Source: CAMYOC01 sp963704875
Lineage (GTDB): Bacteria > Pseudomonadota > Gammaproteobacteria > Steroidobacterales > XN24
Direction of reading: 5' to 3'
Length of the DNA stretch: 64,000 nt
Assembly (NCBI GenBank): GCA_963704875.1
Contig: CAVPIA010000008.1
Span: forward strand, 1,240,001 to 1,304,000
Every line of letters begins with the position of its first letter. The first letter of the stretch is position 1. A model generated the notes under the pieces. That model saw nothing but the letters and a program-made list of their open reading frames with translations, ran no database searches and was not told where the DNA came from. Position numbers and translations under genes: made by a program. This document shows, piece after piece, positions 1-8,277 of this stretch.

Positions 1-2
1 AC

Positions 3-845
3 CTGGGCTTGTGCAAGCTCAAGGTGGTGTCGCTGATCGTGTTCACCGCGATCGTCGGCATGTTCCTCGCGGTGCCGGGGATGCCGCCGCTGGACAAGTT
101 GCTGCTCGGCTCGATCGGCATCGCACTGGCCGCGGCCTCGGCGGCTGCAATCAATCACGTGCTCGACGCCCGTATCGACGCGGTGATGAAACGCACCCGC
201 CGGCGTCCATTGCCCACTGGCCAACTGACCGAAACGGAAGCACTGATATTCGCGTTTGCGCTCGGGCTGGTGTCGATGATCATCCTGGCCAGCTTCGTCA
301 ATCCACTCACTGCGGTACTGACATTCTTATCACTGATCGGCTATGCAGTGGTTTATACGGTCTGGCTCAAACGCGCCACGCCGCAGAACATCGTGATCGG
401 GGGCGCTGCGGGTGCAGCGCCCCCGGTGCTTGGCTGGACCGCGATCACCGGTGATATCCACGCCCATGCGCTGCTGCTGTTTCTGATCGTGTTTACCTGG
501 ACACCACCGCATTTCTGGGCCCTGGCAATCGCGCGCAAGGACGACTATGCCAAGGTGTCGATCCCGATGATGCCGGTGACCCATGGTGTGGAATTCACTC
601 GTCTGCAAATTCTGTATTACACGGTGTTGCTGATCATCGTCTCGCTGCTGCCGTATCTGACCGGAATGAGCGGGCTGGTTTACCTCGCCGGCGCGCTGAT
701 TTTCGGCGGCGTGTTCCTGTATTACGCCATCGCGATGCGGTTCAGTGAGCGCCCCGAATTGCCGATGAAGACCTTCGCCTATTCGATCACTTATCTGATG
801 GGCGTATTCGCCGCGCTGCTCGTGGATCACTACCTGCCGCTGTGA
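3..845 (+). CDS. cyoE: Heme O synthase (protoheme IX farnesyltransferase), 5' truncated by window edge
   Basis: This is a polytopic membrane prenyltransferase that adds a farnesyl group to heme b to make heme O for terminal oxidases. The reading frame is open to the window edge and the visible protein begins inside the conserved N-terminal segment (CKLKVVSLIVFTAIVGMFLA), so the true start lies upstream; the in-frame TTG at 9 is not the start. Both prenyltransferase aspartate motifs are present: INHVLDARID in the first cytoplasmic loop and DDYAKVSIPMMP in the second. About eight hydrophobic segments follow the usual CyoE/CtaB pattern. The stop overlaps the start of the next gene by 4 bases (GTGA), which suggests translational coupling. 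Confidence 0.95.
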   Translation: MGLCKLKVVSLIVFTAIVGMFLAVPGMPPLDKLLLGSIGIALAAASAAAINHVLDARIDAVMKRTRRRPLPTGQLTETEALIFAFALGLVSMIILASFVNPLTAVLTFLSLIGYAVVYTVWLKRATPQNIVIGGAAGAAPPVLGWTAITGDIHAHALLLFLIVFTWTPPHFWALAIARKDDYAKVSIPMMPVTHGVEFTRLQILYYTVLLIIVSLLPYLTGMSGLVYLAGALIFGGVFLYYAIAMRFSERPELPMKTFAYSITYLMGVFAALLVDHYLPL

Positions 846-1837
846 CGCGAAACCGTATCTGGATCGCAGTTGCCGCCGTGGTGGCTCTCGCCGGACTGAG
901 CTACGTGTGGTTCTTCTCATCTGCGGACCCGGCGGCCACGCCTCAGCGACAGGGGACGGCCGGACCCGAAAACCCGGGCCCCGGCGGTCTTGTCGATCAT
1001 CCGGTTTTCCCGGCGACTGCGACGGCAGATGCTGTCGGGCGAGGAGACGCCGGAATCCCCGAATTCGACATCAATGCGTTGACCAACTACCAGGACCTGC
1101 TGGATCAGATTGGTGTTCAGCGCGACTGGACGCAATGGGCCCGGGAGCGGGGCCTGGTGGTTCTGCTCGAGGCCGATATGTGGCCGGTGTACGTCGCAAT
1201 GGACGACGCCGAATTGCGGTCCCTTGCCGAAGCAGGTGACCTGCTGGCCGAGTTCGCGATCACGCAGAAGCTGATGATCGAGCAGCCGCTGGAAGCCTAC
1301 GACCGCATCCGCCTGCTGGTGCTGGAAGGCTCGGTGGAGGCGATGGACATGATGCAGCACCAGATCAAGGTCATGCAGCAGGGGCTGGAGATGCCCGGTG
1401 CGAGCTACGGCTGGTCCGATCAACTGGTGGCGGAGGTGAATCAGTTCATCGAACAATCGGATCTCGATCTGCGCACCGAGCGGATGGCCTGGCTGCTGCT
1501 GACCGAGGTCTATATGGGGCAGCCGCGGGGTTCCACGCTCGCTCAGGACCCGGATCTGGGGATCGCTCCCGGCGTCTTGCCGATCGAATACCGTGCCGCC
1601 TGCGCGCGAGCGCAGCAGTTGCGTGACAGCCTGCTCGAGACCTGGGTCGAGAACGGCCTCGAGGAACCGCCGATTGAAGCGCCGCCGATCGGCTTTGTCG
1701 GTCTGAGCCAGAACCCGGATCTGCTCGCCGCGTGTCCGGCCAGCGAATTACCGCTGGCGGATCTGTCCGGGTGCAGGACAATACTGATGCGCTATGAGGG
1801 CACCGTGTGGGACGACTATGTCTGCGCCACGCCCTGA
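842..1837 (+). CDS. Membrane-anchored protein of unknown function
   Basis: 331 residues starting at a GTG that overlaps the cyoE stop. Residues about 6-27 form one hydrophobic segment (IWIAVAAVVALAGLSYVWFF) that reads as an N-terminal membrane anchor or uncleaved signal. It is followed by a Pro/Gly-rich linker to about residue 75 and an acidic, largely helical domain. Four cysteines fall in the last 80 residues (in RAACARA, LLAACPA, LSGCRT and YVCATP), so disulfides in an exported C-terminal domain are possible. I do not recognise the family. The position directly after cyoE suggests a link to cytochrome oxidase assembly, but that is inference only. The stop codon lies inside the tandem repeat described next. 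Confidence 0.75.
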   Translation: MTRNRIWIAVAAVVALAGLSYVWFFSSADPAATPQRQGTAGPENPGPGGLVDHPVFPATATADAVGRGDAGIPEFDINALTNYQDLLDQIGVQRDWTQWARERGLVVLLEADMWPVYVAMDDAELRSLAEAGDLLAEFAITQKLMIEQPLEAYDRIRLLVLEGSVEAMDMMQHQIKVMQQGLEMPGASYGWSDQLVAEVNQFIEQSDLDLRTERMAWLLLTEVYMGQPRGSTLAQDPDLGIAPGVLPIEYRAACARAQQLRDSLLETWVENGLEEPPIEAPPIGFVGLSQNPDLLAACPASELPLADLSGCRTILMRYEGTVWDDYVCATP

Positions 1838-1936
1838 GATCCACGCCTGAGATCCGCCTGAGTCCGCCTGAGATCTGCACGCCTGAGATCTGCACCCTGA
1901 GATCTGCATCTGAGATCCATACCCTGAGATCCGCAC
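1833..1936. repeat. Tandem repeat, about 8 units of CCTGAGATCYGCAC type
   Basis: Eight imperfect units of 10-15 bases begin at 1833, 1846, 1857, 1867, 1882, 1896, 1910 and 1923, all with the core (C)CTGAG(AT)C. Seven units contain GAGATC and so carry a GATC tetranucleotide; the third lacks AT. The first unit contains the TGA stop of the preceding gene (1835-1837). The array ends about 50 bases before uvrD. Unit length is not a multiple of three, so it is not a coding repeat. Confidence 0.9.
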
Positions 1937-1972
1937 CCCGGCCCCACCGGTCGGAGCGCGGCCTGGCAGCGT

Positions 1973-1978
1973 TACAAT
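1973..1978 (+). promoter_or_regulatory. Candidate -10 element (TACAAT) of uvrD
   Basis: TACAAT sits 7 bases before the uvrD ATG. If used, transcription would begin at or next to the start codon, giving a leaderless or near-leaderless message. No good -35 is visible at 16-18 bases upstream and no Shine-Dalgarno precedes the ATG, which fits that idea but does not prove it. Confidence 0.35.
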
Positions 1979-1985
1979 AGAGCCG

Positions 1986-4133
1986 ATGGACGTCACCCGA
2001 ATCCTCGATCCCCTTAACGACGCACAACGCGAGGCGGTCACCGCAGACGCGGCGCCGTTGCTGGTGCTGGCCGGCGCCGGCAGCGGCAAGACCCGGGTCC
2101 TGGCCCACCGGATCGCCTGGCTGGTACAGGTGGAGGGCTTGTCGCCACGCAGCGTTCTGGCGGTGACTTTTACCAACAAGGCGGCCAGTGAAATGCGCCA
2201 GCGCATCGAAGCCTTGCTGGAAATGCCGGCGGAGCAGCTCTGGGTGGGCACGTTTCATGGTCTGGCACATCGTCTGTTGCGTTATCACTGGCGCGAAGCA
2301 GGCCTGCCCCAGACCTTCAGCATCATCGATTCCGAGGATCAGCAACGACTGATCAAACGCGTTATCCGCAGCCTGGATCTGGATGACACCCAGTGGGTCC
2401 CCAAGGAAGTGCAGTGGTATATCAACGCGCGCAAGGACGAGGGCCTGCGCCCCGCTCATGTGCAGCCGCGCCGCGATGAGCAGGGTCAGCAGCTGGTGCG
2501 TATCTATGCCGCCTACGAAGAGGCCTGCCAACGCGCCGGGCTTGTCGACTTCGCCGAACTGCTGCTGCGCGCTCACGAACTGTGGCTGCACAACGACGAT
2601 CTGCTTGCGCACTACCGTCAGCGATTCAAGCACCTGCTGATCGATGAGTTCCAGGACACCAATACGATCCAGTACGCCTGGCTGCGACTGCTGGCCGGGA
2701 CCAGCGGGCATCCGTTTGCGGTAGGCGATGACGATCAATCGATCTACGGCTGGCGCGGCGCGCGGATCGAGAACATCCATCGCTATTCCAAGGACTTTCC
2801 CGGCACCCGGATCGTGCGCCTGGAACAGAATTACCGGTCGACCCGCAACATCCTGAGCGCGGCCAATGCGCTGATCGCAAACAACGATTCGCGAATGGGT
2901 AAGGAATTATGGACCGAGGGGCCTGAAGGCGACCCGGTGCGCATCTATGCCGCATTCAACGAACGTGACGAAGCAGATTTTGTGATCAACCGGATCCATG
3001 CGCTGGTCGAGGGCGGCAGCGCGCGCAGCGAGGTCGCGATCCTGTATCGCTCCAACGCGCAATCTCGGGTGTTCGAGGAAGCGTTACTCAACGCCGGCAT
3101 GCCATATCGGGTTTACGGCGGTCTGCGCTTTTTCGAGCGCGCTGAAATCAAGGACGCCCTCGCCTATCTGCGGCTGGTGTCCAACCGTGACAATGACCCG
3201 GCCTTTGAGCGCGTGGTCAATCTGCCCACCCGCGGCATCGGCGCCAGGACCCTGGACGTCATTCGCAGCGATGCGCGCGCCAACACCCGTTCGCTGTGGC
3301 GTGCCGCGGGTGCTGCGTTAAGCGATGGCCTGAATCAGCGCGCCGGCAGCGCCGTGACGAAATTCCTGCAGCTGATCGAGTTGATGGCCCGGGACACCAG
3401 CGAGCTGCCTCTGCATGAACAGGTCGAACACGTGATCCACGCATCCGGGCTGATCGACCATCACGGCAGGGACAAGGGCGAGAAGGGTGAAGGCCGGGTG
3501 GAGAACCTGCGCGAGCTGGTCAGCGCTGCACGCGGCTTCGAACCGGCACCGGATTCAGAGATGGCGCCGCTGGACGAGTTTCTCAGTCACGCCGCTCTGG
3601 AAGCCGGTGAAGGCCAGGCGGATGAGTGGGAGGACTGTGTCCAGCTGATGACCCTGCATTCAGCCAAGGGCCTCGAATTTCCAACCGTGTTCCTGTGCGG
3701 GCTTGAGGACGGGCTGTTCCCGCACCAGCGTACGCTGCAGGATGCCGGCGGGCTCGAAGAGGAGCGGCGGCTGTGCTACGTGGGCATGACCCGTGCGATG
3801 CGCCAGCTCTATCTGACCTATGCCGAGCAGCGACGGCTGTTTGGCAGCGAGAGTTTCTCCTTGCCGTCACGCTTTATCAGCGAGATCCCGGCGGAGTTTA
3901 TCGAGGAGATCCGCCCGCAGATACACTCGGCTCGGCCGATGTTCCGCCAGCCGGTCGAAGAGCCGGCTGCCGGCGGCTTCCGGCTGGGGCAGCGGGTGCG
4001 ACATAATCGGTTTGGCGAAGGTGTCGTACTCAGCTGCGAGGGGCAGGGACACCACACCCGGGTGCAGGTCAACTTTGAACAGGATGGCACCAAGTGGCTG
4101 GTGCTCGCCTACGCAAGCCTCGAACTCATGTAA
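1986..4133 (+). CDS. uvrD: DNA helicase II (UvrD, SF1A)
   Basis: 715 residues, full length for UvrD. This 3'-5' helicase removes incised strands in nucleotide-excision and methyl-directed mismatch repair. The N-terminus (MDVTRILDPLNDAQREAV) aligns with UvrD from its first residue, fixing the ATG at 1986. SF1 motifs appear in order: Walker A GAGSGKT (residues 30-36), TFTNKAASEMRQRI (Ia), LLIDEFQDTN (II), VGDDDQSIYGWRGA (III), LEQNYRS (IV), LMTLHSAKGLEFPTVF (V) and RRLCYVGMTRA (VI). The C-terminus has a Tudor-like tail (LGQRVRHNRFGEGVVLS), as in UvrD/PcrA. It stands alone, preceded by the GATC-rich repeat. Confidence 0.97.
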   Translation: MDVTRILDPLNDAQREAVTADAAPLLVLAGAGSGKTRVLAHRIAWLVQVEGLSPRSVLAVTFTNKAASEMRQRIEALLEMPAEQLWVGTFHGLAHRLLRYHWREAGLPQTFSIIDSEDQQRLIKRVIRSLDLDDTQWVPKEVQWYINARKDEGLRPAHVQPRRDEQGQQLVRIYAAYEEACQRAGLVDFAELLLRAHELWLHNDDLLAHYRQRFKHLLIDEFQDTNTIQYAWLRLLAGTSGHPFAVGDDDQSIYGWRGARIENIHRYSKDFPGTRIVRLEQNYRSTRNILSAANALIANNDSRMGKELWTEGPEGDPVRIYAAFNERDEADFVINRIHALVEGGSARSEVAILYRSNAQSRVFEEALLNAGMPYRVYGGLRFFERAEIKDALAYLRLVSNRDNDPAFERVVNLPTRGIGARTLDVIRSDARANTRSLWRAAGAALSDGLNQRAGSAVTKFLQLIELMARDTSELPLHEQVEHVIHASGLIDHHGRDKGEKGEGRVENLRELVSAARGFEPAPDSEMAPLDEFLSHAALEAGEGQADEWEDCVQLMTLHSAKGLEFPTVFLCGLEDGLFPHQRTLQDAGGLEEERRLCYVGMTRAMRQLYLTYAEQRRLFGSESFSLPSRFISEIPAEFIEEIRPQIHSARPMFRQPVEEPAAGGFRLGQRVRHNRFGEGVVLSCEGQGHHTRVQVNFEQDGTKWLVLAYASLELM

Positions 4134-4137
4134 TATT
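4132..4137 (+). promoter_or_regulatory. Candidate extended -10 element for trkA
   Basis: TGTAATAT at the end of uvrD contains TAATAT preceded by TG, an extended -10 pattern, about 48 bases before the trkA ATG. No clear -35 is seen. Weak evidence. Confidence 0.25.
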
Positions 4138-4184
4138 GGCCCCGCGTCTGAGGCTACCGGAACTTCCGCACCCGAAAAAGAAGC

Positions 4185-5582
4185 ATGAACATACTCATAC
4201 TCGGTGCCGGACAGGTCGGTTCGTCTGCAGCCTATGATCTGTCGCGCTCGGAGGCCAACGAGGTCACCGTGGTCGATCTCAATGCCGACCGGCTGCGCGA
4301 ACTCCAGGATCGGCTGGATATCCGTACCGTACAGGGACACGCGGCTCATCCCCAGGTGCTGACCCAGGCCGGTGGCGATGATGCCGACATCGTCATCGCC
4401 CTGACCGACAGCGACGAAACCAATATGCTCGCCTGCCAGGTTGCGTATACGCTGTTTCGTACGCCGACCAAGATCGCGCGCATCCGCTCGGTCGAGTTCA
4501 CTTCTTTCGGCAAGCTGTTCGCCCCCGACGCGATTCCGGTTGACGAGATCATCAGCCCGGAGCAGCTGGTCACCGAGTACATCGAACAGCTGATCCACTA
4601 TCCCGGCGCCCTGCAGGTACTCAACTTCGCTGATGGCAAAGTCCGCCTCGCGGGTGTTGTCGCTCATCGCGGCGGTCTGCTGGTGGGTCAGGAACTGCGC
4701 CAATTGCGCCGTCATATCCCGCATACCGACGCGCGCGTCGCGGCCATCTATCGGCGTCGCGCCGACGGCAGCCGGGAGAATATCGCGCCGGAAGGCGACA
4801 CCGTCATTCGCGAGAACGATATCGTCTTCTTTATCGCCGCGCGCAAGGACATTCGCGTGATGATGAGCGAATTGCGCAAGCTAGAGCACCCGATCCGCAA
4901 GGTCATCATCGCCGGCGGCGGCAATATCGGTTTCCAGCTTGCCAAACGGCTGGAGAACACCAATCAGGTAAAACTGATCGAACGCGATCGTGATCGCGCG
5001 CGGTTTATCGCCGAGCGCCTTTCGAAGACCATCGTGCTGCCCGCAGACGCCACCGACGAGGAACTGATGGCTGAGGAGAATATCGAGTCAACCGATGTCT
5101 TCTGCGCGGTAACCAATGCTGAGGAAGCGAATATTCTCTCAGCCTTGCTGGCCAAGCGGATGGGGGCGAAGAAAGTGATCGCGCTGGTCAATCGCCCCTC
5201 CTACACCGACATCGTTGAGCGTCAGAATATCGATATCGCGGTGTCACCGCAGCAGATCACACTCGGCGCGCTGTTGACCAAGGTCCGCCGGGGCGACGTG
5301 GTGCGCGTGCACTCTCTGCGCCAGGGTACGGCGGAGGCGCTGGAGACGGTCGCCCACGGCAGCCCTGAGACCTCCCGGGTCGTGGGTCGCGCTGTGGAGG
5401 ACATCCCGCTGCCAGGTGGTACCACCATCGCTGCGCTGGTCCGAGACGGCAACGTCATCATGGCCCACCACGACCAGCAGGTGGAAGCCGGCGATCACGT
5501 TATCCTGTTCCTTACCGAAACCGATGAGAAGCATATCCGGGCGCTGGAGAAACTCTTCCAGCCGTCAGCCGTATTGGTCTGA
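4185..5582 (+). CDS. trkA: Trk potassium uptake regulator TrkA
   Basis: 465 residues. TrkA is the cytoplasmic NAD(H)/ATP-binding gating subunit of the Trk potassium transporter. Two RCK modules are visible. The first begins at residue 1 with the Rossmann motif MNILILGAGQVG and the second at about residue 237 (VIIAGGGNIGFQLA); each is followed by a TrkA-C segment (KVRLAGVVAHRGGLLVGQEL and VVGRAVEDIPLPGGTTIAAL). Length and order match E. coli TrkA. Its TGA overlaps the ATG of trkH (TGATG), so the two genes form a coupled operon. Confidence 0.96.
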   Translation: MNILILGAGQVGSSAAYDLSRSEANEVTVVDLNADRLRELQDRLDIRTVQGHAAHPQVLTQAGGDDADIVIALTDSDETNMLACQVAYTLFRTPTKIARIRSVEFTSFGKLFAPDAIPVDEIISPEQLVTEYIEQLIHYPGALQVLNFADGKVRLAGVVAHRGGLLVGQELRQLRRHIPHTDARVAAIYRRRADGSRENIAPEGDTVIRENDIVFFIAARKDIRVMMSELRKLEHPIRKVIIAGGGNIGFQLAKRLENTNQVKLIERDRDRARFIAERLSKTIVLPADATDEELMAEENIESTDVFCAVTNAEEANILSALLAKRMGAKKVIALVNRPSYTDIVERQNIDIAVSPQQITLGALLTKVRRGDVVRVHSLRQGTAEALETVAHGSPETSRVVGRAVEDIPLPGGTTIAALVRDGNVIMAHHDQQVEAGDHVILFLTETDEKHIRALEKLFQPSAVLV

Positions 5583-7165
5583 TGAGATTGATCGCGGTTC
5601 AGCGGATCCTGGGTGCCCTGTTGATGGCATTCAGCATCTTTATGCTAATGCCGCTGGGCGTGTCCTATCTATACTCGGCTACCAGTTGGTCTGACCTTCT
5701 GTCGATAAGTTTCCTGCTAAGCGGTGACGGCGCCGCGCGCCCGTTCCTGTTCGCCTTCGCAACGATCTTCCTGGTGGGCGTGGCCCTGTGGGGACCTGTG
5801 CGCAAGACAGGCGCGGGCATCGACCTCAAGATTCGCGATGGCTTCCTCGTGGTGTCGGCGTTCTGGCTCGGTCTTGGCCTGGCTGGCTCGGTGCCGTTGC
5901 TAATGATGGACCAGCTCGATATGAGCGTCACCGACGCTGTGTTCGAGAGTATCTCCGGACTGACGACCACCGGCGCGACGGTCATCAGCGGACTGGACGA
6001 CCTGCCGAAATCGATTCTCTTTTACCGGCAGATGCTGCAGTGGCTGGGCGGTATGGGCATCATCGTGCTGGCCGTCGCCGTGCTACCAATGCTCGGCATC
6101 GGCGGTATGCAACTTTATCGCGCTGAAACCCCGGGGCCGGTCAAGGACTCCAAGCTGACACCGCGCATTGCGAAAACCGCCAAAGCCCTGTGGGCGATCT
6201 ACCTGTTTATCACTATTGCTTGCGGCCTGGCCTACTACGCGGCAGGCATGGATCCCTTTGACGCGGTTGCGCACAGTTTTAGTACTGTGGCGATCGGCGG
6301 GTTTTCGACCCATGACGCGAGCCTCGGCTATTTCGAGCACTCGGCGGTAGAGTATGTGGCGATACTCTTCATGTTGATCGCCGGGATGAATTTCTCGCTC
6401 CACTTTGTCGCCTGGAGCCGGATCCGTCTGGGCGTGCCGCTGATCATGCGCGGCTGGCGCCCGGCCTGGCGACGAACCGCCGGCTCGGTCAATCCACGCC
6501 ATCTGTTTGGTGGCTATGGTGACGACCCGGAATTCCGCGCATATCTGCAGATCCTTTTTTTTCTGTCGCTGGTCTCGGTGACTTATCTGCATTTCGAAGG
6601 GATGTACCCAAGCTGGACAGATGCCATGCGCGACGGTGTGTTTCAGGTTGTGTCCATAGGCACGACCACAGGATTCACGACCGCCGATTTCTCACTGTGG
6701 CACGGACCCTTGCCAGTGCTGTTGATCTTCGCCAGCTTTATCGGCGGTTGCGCAGGCTCCACCGGCGGTGGCATGAAGGTCATCCGCTGGTTGCTGATCG
6801 TGCGTCAGAGCAACCGGGAACTCATGCGGCTGTTGCATCCGAGCGCCGAAATACCCGTAAAGCTGGGTGGCCGCGCGGTGCCGCAGAGAGTGATGGAGGC
6901 GGCATGGGGCTTCTTCTCCGCGTACATAGCGGTGTTCGCGTTTTTTATGACCATCCTGATGTTCACCGGCCTTGATCAGGTGACCTCGTTTTCCGCCGTG
7001 GCCGCATCGCTGAACAACCTCGGCCCCGGGCTGGGTGAAGTGGCATCCAACTATGCCACCATCAATAGCCCGGCCAAGTGGGTTTGTGTGCTGGCGATGG
7101 TTCTCGGACGTCTGGAGATCTTCACGCTGCTGGTTCTGATCACGCCGGAATTCTGGAGGCGATAG
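5582..7165 (+). CDS. trkH: Trk-type potassium channel subunit TrkH/TrkG
   Basis: 527 residues with about ten hydrophobic segments. TrkH is the inner-membrane potassium-conducting subunit gated by TrkA. The four pore-loop filter segments with their conserved glycines can be read as SGLTTTGATV, STVAIGGFSTHD, VSIGTTTGFTTADF and NNLGPGLGEV. The start ATG overlaps the trkA stop. The Shine-Dalgarno of the next gene (GGAGG, 7154-7158) lies inside its last codons. Confidence 0.95.
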   Translation: MRLIAVQRILGALLMAFSIFMLMPLGVSYLYSATSWSDLLSISFLLSGDGAARPFLFAFATIFLVGVALWGPVRKTGAGIDLKIRDGFLVVSAFWLGLGLAGSVPLLMMDQLDMSVTDAVFESISGLTTTGATVISGLDDLPKSILFYRQMLQWLGGMGIIVLAVAVLPMLGIGGMQLYRAETPGPVKDSKLTPRIAKTAKALWAIYLFITIACGLAYYAAGMDPFDAVAHSFSTVAIGGFSTHDASLGYFEHSAVEYVAILFMLIAGMNFSLHFVAWSRIRLGVPLIMRGWRPAWRRTAGSVNPRHLFGGYGDDPEFRAYLQILFFLSLVSVTYLHFEGMYPSWTDAMRDGVFQVVSIGTTTGFTTADFSLWHGPLPVLLIFASFIGGCAGSTGGGMKVIRWLLIVRQSNRELMRLLHPSAEIPVKLGGRAVPQRVMEAAWGFFSAYIAVFAFFMTILMFTGLDQVTSFSAVAASLNNLGPGLGEVASNYATINSPAKWVCVLAMVLGRLEIFTLLVLITPEFWRR

Positions 7166-7167
7166 GC

Positions 7168-7515
7168 ATGGCGGGCTCCAAAGGCCAGCCGAACTCCGGC
7201 CTGAGGGAAAACCTGGAGGCGATGCTGGCGCAGGGACAAGACGGCCCGCTGCTTCGCTTTACGCTGGGCAGTGAGTGTCTGAAAGCGGATGACCCGACCG
7301 CTGCGATGAACCATCTCGAACAAGCGGTGAATTCTGATCCGGAGTACTCCGCCGCCTGGCGACAACTGGGCAAGGCTGCGCTGGCCGCCGGCAACCGCGA
7401 GCGAGCGCTGGAGGTCTGGCGTGAGGGCATCAGCCGCGCGGAGTCCCGCGGTGATCTACAGGCTGCGAAGGAAATGTCGGTATTCTTGCGGCGGCTGGAA
7501 AAGGACGCGTTGTAA
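7168..7515 (+). CDS. Small TPR-repeat protein
   Basis: 115 residues. The start is the ATG at 7168, two bases after the trkH stop, with GGAGG at 7154-7158; the longer reading from 7078 would run inside trkH. Two tetratricopeptide repeats are clear: LLRFTLGSECLKADDPTAAM and AAWRQLGKAALAAGNRERAL. There is no signal peptide or membrane segment, so it is a cytoplasmic scaffold. Close spacing makes it the third gene of the trkAH operon. Small TPR proteins of this shape are common in gammaproteobacteria; the partner is unknown. Confidence 0.8.
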   Translation: MAGSKGQPNSGLRENLEAMLAQGQDGPLLRFTLGSECLKADDPTAAMNHLEQAVNSDPEYSAAWRQLGKAALAAGNRERALEVWREGISRAESRGDLQAAKEMSVFLRRLEKDAL

Positions 7516-7631
7516 GCAGCGGTCGCGAGCTGAATGACAAGGGCAAGCGGGCCGGATGGGCGAGTTGGTTTGAAACCACCCTCCCCGCTTTTTGCGTTTC
7601 TTGCCACCGGCTGGGTCTGGCGCCGTTCGAC

Positions 7632-7736
7632 ATGAGGGGAGACAGAATAGCCGTGCGGAAATTCATCACCTGCCGCTATACCGACGCTAACTTCGGACCT
7701 GCGCTGGCTGAAGCCAGCCTGACGCAGGAACTGTGA
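7632..7736 (+). CDS. Possible 34-residue leader peptide coupled to dctQ
   Basis: A short frame from ATG 7632 (alternative GTG 7653) ends in a TGA at 7734-7736 that overlaps the GTG start of dctQ by 4 bases (GTGA), the same coupling geometry used elsewhere in this window. Within it a GCTGGC-TGAA-GCCAGC hairpin (7703-7718) sits 15 bases before the dctQ start. The frame is open further upstream without a good start codon, so it could be chance. No homology recognised. Confidence 0.25.
   Translation: MRGDRIAVRKFITCRYTDANFGPALAEASLTQEL
7703..7718 (+). promoter_or_regulatory. Hairpin in the dctQ leader
   Basis: Perfect 6-bp stem GCTGGC / GCCAGC with a TGAA tetraloop, just upstream of dctQ. No U-run follows, so it is not a terminator. 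It could affect translation start or message stability. Confidence 0.35.
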
Positions 7737-8275
7737 ATAAGAACCAGATACCGGATCGCTCCGGTTCGACACTGGGCCGCGCTGCGCAGTGGGTGGATGA
7801 TTGCGTGTGCTGGCTGGGCCGCGCGGTGTCCTGGCTGAGCCTGGCTATGGTGCTGGTGACGGCAACGGTAGTGCTGATGCGCTATCTGTTTGGCCTGGGC
7901 TGGATCTGGATGCAGGAAATGGTGGTCTGGATGCACGCGGCGGTCTTCATGCTGGCTGCGGCCTACACCCTGGCGCTGGATGAGCACGTACGCGTGGACA
8001 TTTTTTATCGCAAGCTATCCCGCCGCGGCCGTGCCTGGGTAGACACGCTGGGTGTCGTCCTGCTGTTATTGCCCACCTGCGGCTGGATTCTCTACACCAG
8101 TTCTGACTATGTCGCCGACGCCTGGCGGATCGGCGAGTCTTCCCGTGAGACCGGCGGCATGCCCGGCTTATTCCTGCTCAAGACATTGATTGTGATCACG
8201 CCGCTGATGCTGGCGCTGGAAGGCGTCGCGGTGGCGGTACGTGCATGGCTGCCGATGCCGGGCCAGCGGGACTGA
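7733..8275 (+). CDS. dctQ: TRAP transporter small permease (DctQ family)
   Basis: 180 residues with four hydrophobic helices (about residues 32-52, 62-85, 103-125 and 145-165). DctQ is the small membrane subunit of tripartite ATP-independent periplasmic transporters, which import carboxylates or related anions with sodium. The segment MRYLFGLGWIWMQEMVVWMH is a typical DctQ signature, followed by HVRVDIFYRKLS. The start is GTG at 7733 with CAGGA upstream. It is followed two bases later by dctM. The matching solute receptor lies downstream on the opposite strand. Confidence 0.9.
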   Translation: MNKNQIPDRSGSTLGRAAQWVDDCVCWLGRAVSWLSLAMVLVTATVVLMRYLFGLGWIWMQEMVVWMHAAVFMLAAAYTLALDEHVRVDIFYRKLSRRGRAWVDTLGVVLLLLPTCGWILYTSSDYVADAWRIGESSRETGGMPGLFLLKTLIVITPLMLALEGVAVAVRAWLPMPGQRD

Positions 8276-8277
8276 CC

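Noticed and set aside
1833..1936. CRISPR array
   Set aside because: The units are contiguous, 10-15 bases long and have no unique spacers.
1446..2780. 444-codon minus-strand frame across the end of the unknown gene and uvrD
   Set aside because: It lies antisense to uvrD with its strong helicase motifs, and its product is low-complexity over the GATC repeat with no family features.
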